From Actinomycetes bacterium (lineage in GTDB: Bacteria; Actinomycetota; Acidimicrobiia; Acidimicrobiales; Aldehydirespiratoraceae): a stretch of DNA of 64,000 nucleotides. Positions 60,551 to 64,000 of this stretch are shown in pieces (within the stretch, counting starts at the first letter, position 1; every line of letters starts with the position of its first letter). The translations under genes were made by a program, and so were the position numbers. The stretch is from NCBI GenBank assembly GCA_024276495.1, contig JAJRXC010000098.1, positions 1-64,000 on the forward strand, given 5' to 3'. The notes beneath the pieces are model-generated. The model worked only from the letters and a program-made list of their open reading frames with translations, was not told the origin of the DNA and did not search any database.

Positions 60551-60727
60551 GCTCCAGGACGTCATGGTCTTGTATCGGCACCAGCACCATGTCGTCTGGA
60601 GACGCCGTCGGGGAATACGTCCGATGACGAACGTCACCACTTTCCTCCGGGACCGAACGGCGAGGACCACCGCGGAACCCCACCACGCGTCGGGGACTAC
60701 GCTGCGACGACCACGAGAGGGGCAGCC

Positions 60728-61159
60728 ATGTCACACGCGATGAGCCGGGCCGAACGCGAGGAGTTCCTCGCCGCGTTGCACGTCGGGGTGATCGCCGTGA
60801 CGGTCGACGACCGACCCCTGGCCGTACCGATCTGGTACGACTACACGCCGGGCGGCGACGTGTGGATCATCACCGCCCCGACCAGCATCAAGGGCCGGGC
60901 TCTCGACGCCTCCGGGCGTTACTCACTGTGTGCCCAGACCGAACAGCCGCCCTACGAGTACGTCACCGTCGAAGGCCCGATCACCGAGGTGCAGGAGAGC
61001 ACGCCCGACGTCCGCTCGATGGCCCACCGCTATCTCGGCCCCGAGCTCGGCGACGCGTACGTCGAGGCGACCTCGACCGAGTCGGGCGACAACCGCGTCT
61101 ACCGCATGACCCCGCAGCGCTGGTACACCGTCGACTACTCCAAGGACTTCGCCGGCTGA
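60728..61159 (+). CDS. pyridoxamine 5'-phosphate oxidase-like flavin/F420 protein
   Basis: A 143-aa split-beta-barrel protein. LHVGVIAVTVDDRPLAVPIW near residue 17 and VWIITAPTSIKGRALDASGR, CAQTEQPPYEYVTVEGPI match the small PNPOx-like proteins that bind FMN, F420 or heme. The C-terminal YRMTPQRWYTVDY resembles F420-dependent reductases of actinobacteria. A purine-rich AGAGGGG precedes ATG 60728. Cofactor and substrate cannot be read; pdxH itself is longer. Confidence 0.83.
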   Translation: MSHAMSRAEREEFLAALHVGVIAVTVDDRPLAVPIWYDYTPGGDVWIITAPTSIKGRALDASGRYSLCAQTEQPPYEYVTVEGPITEVQESTPDVRSMAHRYLGPELGDAYVEATSTESGDNRVYRMTPQRWYTVDYSKDFAG

Positions 61160-61190
61160 CCGACCCTCGCGAAGCGGCTGGTCACGATAG

Positions 61191-61263
61191 TGGGCCCGCC
61201 GGGGATCGAACCCGGGACCGAGCGATTATGAGTCGCCTGCTCTGACCACTGAGCTACGGGCCC
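61191..61263 (-). tRNA. tRNA-Ile(CAT), lysidine-modified type
   Basis: A 73-nt cloverleaf on the minus strand with acceptor GGGCCCG/CGGGCCC, D-arm AGCTCAGTGGTCAGAGC and T-arm CCGGGTTCGATCCCCGG. The anticodon loop CTCATAA reads CAT. The arm GGCGACTCATAATCGCT is the isoleucine-2 type (C34 converted to lysidine by TilS to read AUA) rather than a methionine tRNA. CCA is not encoded. Confidence 0.9.
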
Positions 61264-61334
61264 GCCGGGACCTTATCGTCCTCGCCCCAGCCCGAACGCG
61301 AAACGGGCCACACTCGAAGTGCGGCCCGTCGTTG

Positions 61335-61407
61335 CTCCGGGGGTGGGGCTCGAACCCACGACAAGCGGCTTAACAGGCCGACGCTCTGCCAACTGAGCTA
61401 CCCCGGA
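61335..61407 (-). tRNA. tRNA-Asn(GTT)
   Basis: A 73-nt cloverleaf on the minus strand with acceptor TCCGGGG/CCCCGGA, D-arm AGCTCAGTTGGCAGAGC and T-arm CGTGGGTTCGAGCCCCAC. The anticodon loop CTGTTAA gives GTT (Asn). The discriminator is G. Its first ten bases overlap the 3' end of the HTH/LAGLIDADG-like gene, whose TAG stop is tRNA positions 8-10. Confidence 0.95.
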
Positions 61408-62057
61408 AGGATCGGCAGTGAGGTTACCAGGACCAGCCCCTCCATCATGCCTTTGATCTCGCGCAACGCAGCGGTAGACCCATAGCGCACATGGCAACAG
61501 CCGTGGACGTGACGATTGCTCCTGATCGTCGGATCAGCGCGCGCCCGGTAGGCCCGGTGGAACTGGACCCGCGGGATCGCACAGACCTGCGACCAGAACT
61601 GCTCCGCAGCTTCGAGGACGAGATCCTCGTGAAGGTAGAGGCGTACTCGCAGGCGGCTCTCGTCGACGGCGAAGAACTCTCGGAACCAACGACAAAAGAA
61701 CCGGACCAAGTCTGGGTTCGAGTTCGAGAACGCCACTTCGTTTCCCGTCTTCGATCCGTCGCCGGCATACAGCCCCACACCTGCAAGCAGGAACTCACGC
61801 TCGCTCATCGAGCCGACGCGGGCGATCCCCTCTGACCGACGGAGTTCGATGTCTGCCGCTTTCCGTCGCTGTACCTTGCTCGGGGCACGTCGACGTGCAG
61901 TTCGACGTGGTCTTGGGTCGAACTCCACATCCCTGACCCAGCGCGAGACCGAGCTCTTCGCGACTCCCAGCTCGGCTGCGATGTCGGCGAGCGTCCACGC
62001 TGCCGCACGCAGCTCGCGAGCCCGAGAGCGCTCGACGACCTTCCCTCGATATCCCAT
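61398..62057 (-). CDS. HTH plus LAGLIDADG-like protein ending inside tRNA-Asn
   Basis: A 219-aa protein. Residues 1-45 form a resolvase-type HTH (ELRAAAWTLADIAAELGVAK, SSVSRWVRDV), then a basic linker. The C-terminal 140 residues resemble a single LAGLIDADG-type domain (FLLAGVGLYAGDGSK with the acidic catalytic-like Asp, VAFSNSNPDLVRFFCRWF, LRVRLYLHEDLVLEAAEQFW). GC content looks lower than the neighbours, hinting at acquisition. The TAG stop is at positions 8-10 of tRNA-Asn on the same strand, so the last codons (ILPG) read tRNA sequence. It could be a regulator or a homing-endonuclease derivative; family assignment is tentative. Confidence 0.65.
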   Translation of the reverse strand: MGYRGKVVERSRARELRAAAWTLADIAAELGVAKSSVSRWVRDVEFDPRPRRTARRRAPSKVQRRKAADIELRRSEGIARVGSMSEREFLLAGVGLYAGDGSKTGNEVAFSNSNPDLVRFFCRWFREFFAVDESRLRVRLYLHEDLVLEAAEQFWSQVCAIPRVQFHRAYRARADPTIRSNRHVHGCCHVRYGSTAALREIKGMMEGLVLVTSLPILPG

Positions 62058-62061
62058 GCCC

Positions 62062-62079
62062 CACCCTCGCAGGCGGGTG
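62062..62079 (-). terminator. possible hairpin after the sigma gene
   Basis: CACCC-N8-GGGTG (62062-62079) lies about 23 bases after the stop of the sigma-factor gene and just before the next ATG. A modest stem without a T-tract; could terminate or modulate readthrough. Confidence 0.25.
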
Positions 62080-62101
62080 TGACACCTCGATTCGAAAACG
62101 G

Positions 62102-63426
<1,325 letters not shown>

Positions 63427-63430
<4 letters not shown>

Positions 63431-64000
63431 GCGCCCTTCCCTTCCTCGTAGCCGATCAGCCACGGTAGCAACTGGGCGATGGCCTCTTCTCGCGTATCGC
63501 TCTCGTCGAGGCGCTCGACGAGGAGCTTCAGCGGCCCGATCGACGCGACGGCGTGCTGCTTTTGCTCATCGGTCGAATCGAGGGCCCGCTGGACGCGACG
63601 AAGGTCGTCGAGGGTTCGGCGACCGGCGAGCCGAGCCAGGCCGGCCACGACGTCGCTGGCGTCGGCATCGGACGGGTCGACCGCGAGCCGCCGCAGGAGG
63701 GCCGCGGCCCGGTCGCCGGCCCGGTCGCCCGCCCCGAGCAGTCCTCCATCGGTGAGCGCGACGAACGCCTCCCGGCGAATCGGGTCTCCGAAGAGGGCCG
63801 GATGCAGACGGGCGGCATCGTCGGGGCGGTGGATCGCGAGCCGAAGCGCCTCGTCCTCGGCCGGGGTGGCCCCGTCGACGGCATCGATCAACGACGGCTC
63901 GTCAGGGTGGTCGTGGGGGTGGTACGAGTCGGGGCCCGGAGGTTCGTCGGGTTGGTTGGGCACCACCCGGGGACCGCTCGGACGGGAATCGTCGCGCCGG
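63427..64000 (-). CDS. dnaG: DNA primase, C-terminal part (runs off window)
   Basis: The frame is open from the right window edge to TGA 63427, giving about 190 residues of the C-terminus. [37 protein letters not shown] and [11 protein letters not shown] match the C-terminal helicase-binding region of actinobacterial DnaG. The zinc-finger and TOPRIM domains lie outside the window. It precedes the primary sigma gene with an ATGA overlap, the usual dnaG-rpoD order. A GTG at 63966 is not the true start. Confidence 0.85.

Noticed and set aside
61191..61263. Elongator tRNA-Met call for the CAT anticodon
   Set aside because: The anticodon arm and loop are of the isoleucine-2 (lysidine) type, so tRNA-Ile(CAT) is favoured.

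Overview
ORGANISM. The DNA is uniformly GC-rich (strong G/C bias at third codon positions, many GTG and TTG starts, dense ATGA/GTGA stop-start overlaps). It encodes actinobacterial families: an SCO6745-type protein, a long AceA2-type isocitrate lyase, an RDD protein, many acyl-CoA ligases and P450s, and dnaG directly followed by a primary sigma factor. A free-living actinobacterium, probably of class Acidimicrobiia (Ilumatobacter-like), fits best; the class is inference. This is ordinary chromosome: no insertion sequence, prophage or CRISPR array was seen. LAYOUT 1-11.4 kb. After a decayed cytochrome P450 remnant come a minus-strand pair (homocysteine methyltransferase and SCO6745-family protein) and a divergent, tightly coupled plus-strand operon. 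That operon holds phytanoyl-CoA-dioxygenase-like enzyme 1, an 89-aa protein, dioxygenase 2, a fused LivH-LivM permease, a 992-aa MFS-LivF-LivG fusion, and a membrane-anchored solute-binding protein. It looks like one import-and-oxidise system for an unknown solute. LAYOUT 11.3-21.1 kb. A NagA-like deacetylase (apparently CTG-started), a 4-coumarate-CoA-ligase-like enzyme, a PilZ protein, a P450 with an unknown 340-aa partner, a CobW GTPase (separated from the P450 gene by a perfect 30-bp palindrome), a pirin, an acyl-CoA synthetase and an alpha/beta hydrolase. LAYOUT 21.1-29.5 kb. A damaged surface-polysaccharide region. A GH9 cellulase tail and a GT2 glycosyltransferase tail abut head to head at a deletion junction, followed by a methyltransferase, SGNH hydrolase, hexapeptide acyltransferase, VanZ-like membrane protein, diaminopropionate ammonia-lyase, a second methyltransferase and a frameshifted ECF sigma factor. 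LAYOUT 29.5-43.4 kb. Isocitrate lyase, a beta-lactamase-like lipoprotein gene broken by an in-frame TAA, a sulfatase-fold membrane protein, an RDD protein, and a secreted lipoprotein. Then comes a likely lysine-catabolic locus: alpha/beta-fused 2-oxoacid dehydrogenase E1 and RpiR regulator, divergent from an ALDH7-type semialdehyde dehydrogenase and a lysine-6-dehydrogenase-like enzyme, with an inverted repeat between. LAYOUT 43.4-54.2 kb. A membrane protein with a linalool dehydratase/isomerase-like domain, a complete Dpp/Opp-type peptide ABC transporter whose ATPase genes converge on its permease and binding-protein genes, an anchored binding-fold protein, tRNA-Val(TAC), and an SLH-anchored sugar dehydrogenase. 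LAYOUT 54.2-64 kb. Nudix and cupredoxin lipoprotein genes coupled to the SLH gene, an inositol-monophosphatase-family enzyme, and a PrxQ/BCP peroxiredoxin whose peroxidatic cysteine codon is an in-frame TGA (probable selenoprotein). Then MetY, tRNA-Ile(CAT), tRNA-Asn(GTT), an HTH/LAGLIDADG-like gene whose stop codon lies inside tRNA-Asn, the primary sigma factor and the 3' end of dnaG. MOST NOTEWORTHY. The predicted selenocysteine peroxiredoxin, the MFS-LivF-LivG fusion operon, the 30-bp palindrome between P450 and CobW genes, and the tRNA-embedded gene end.
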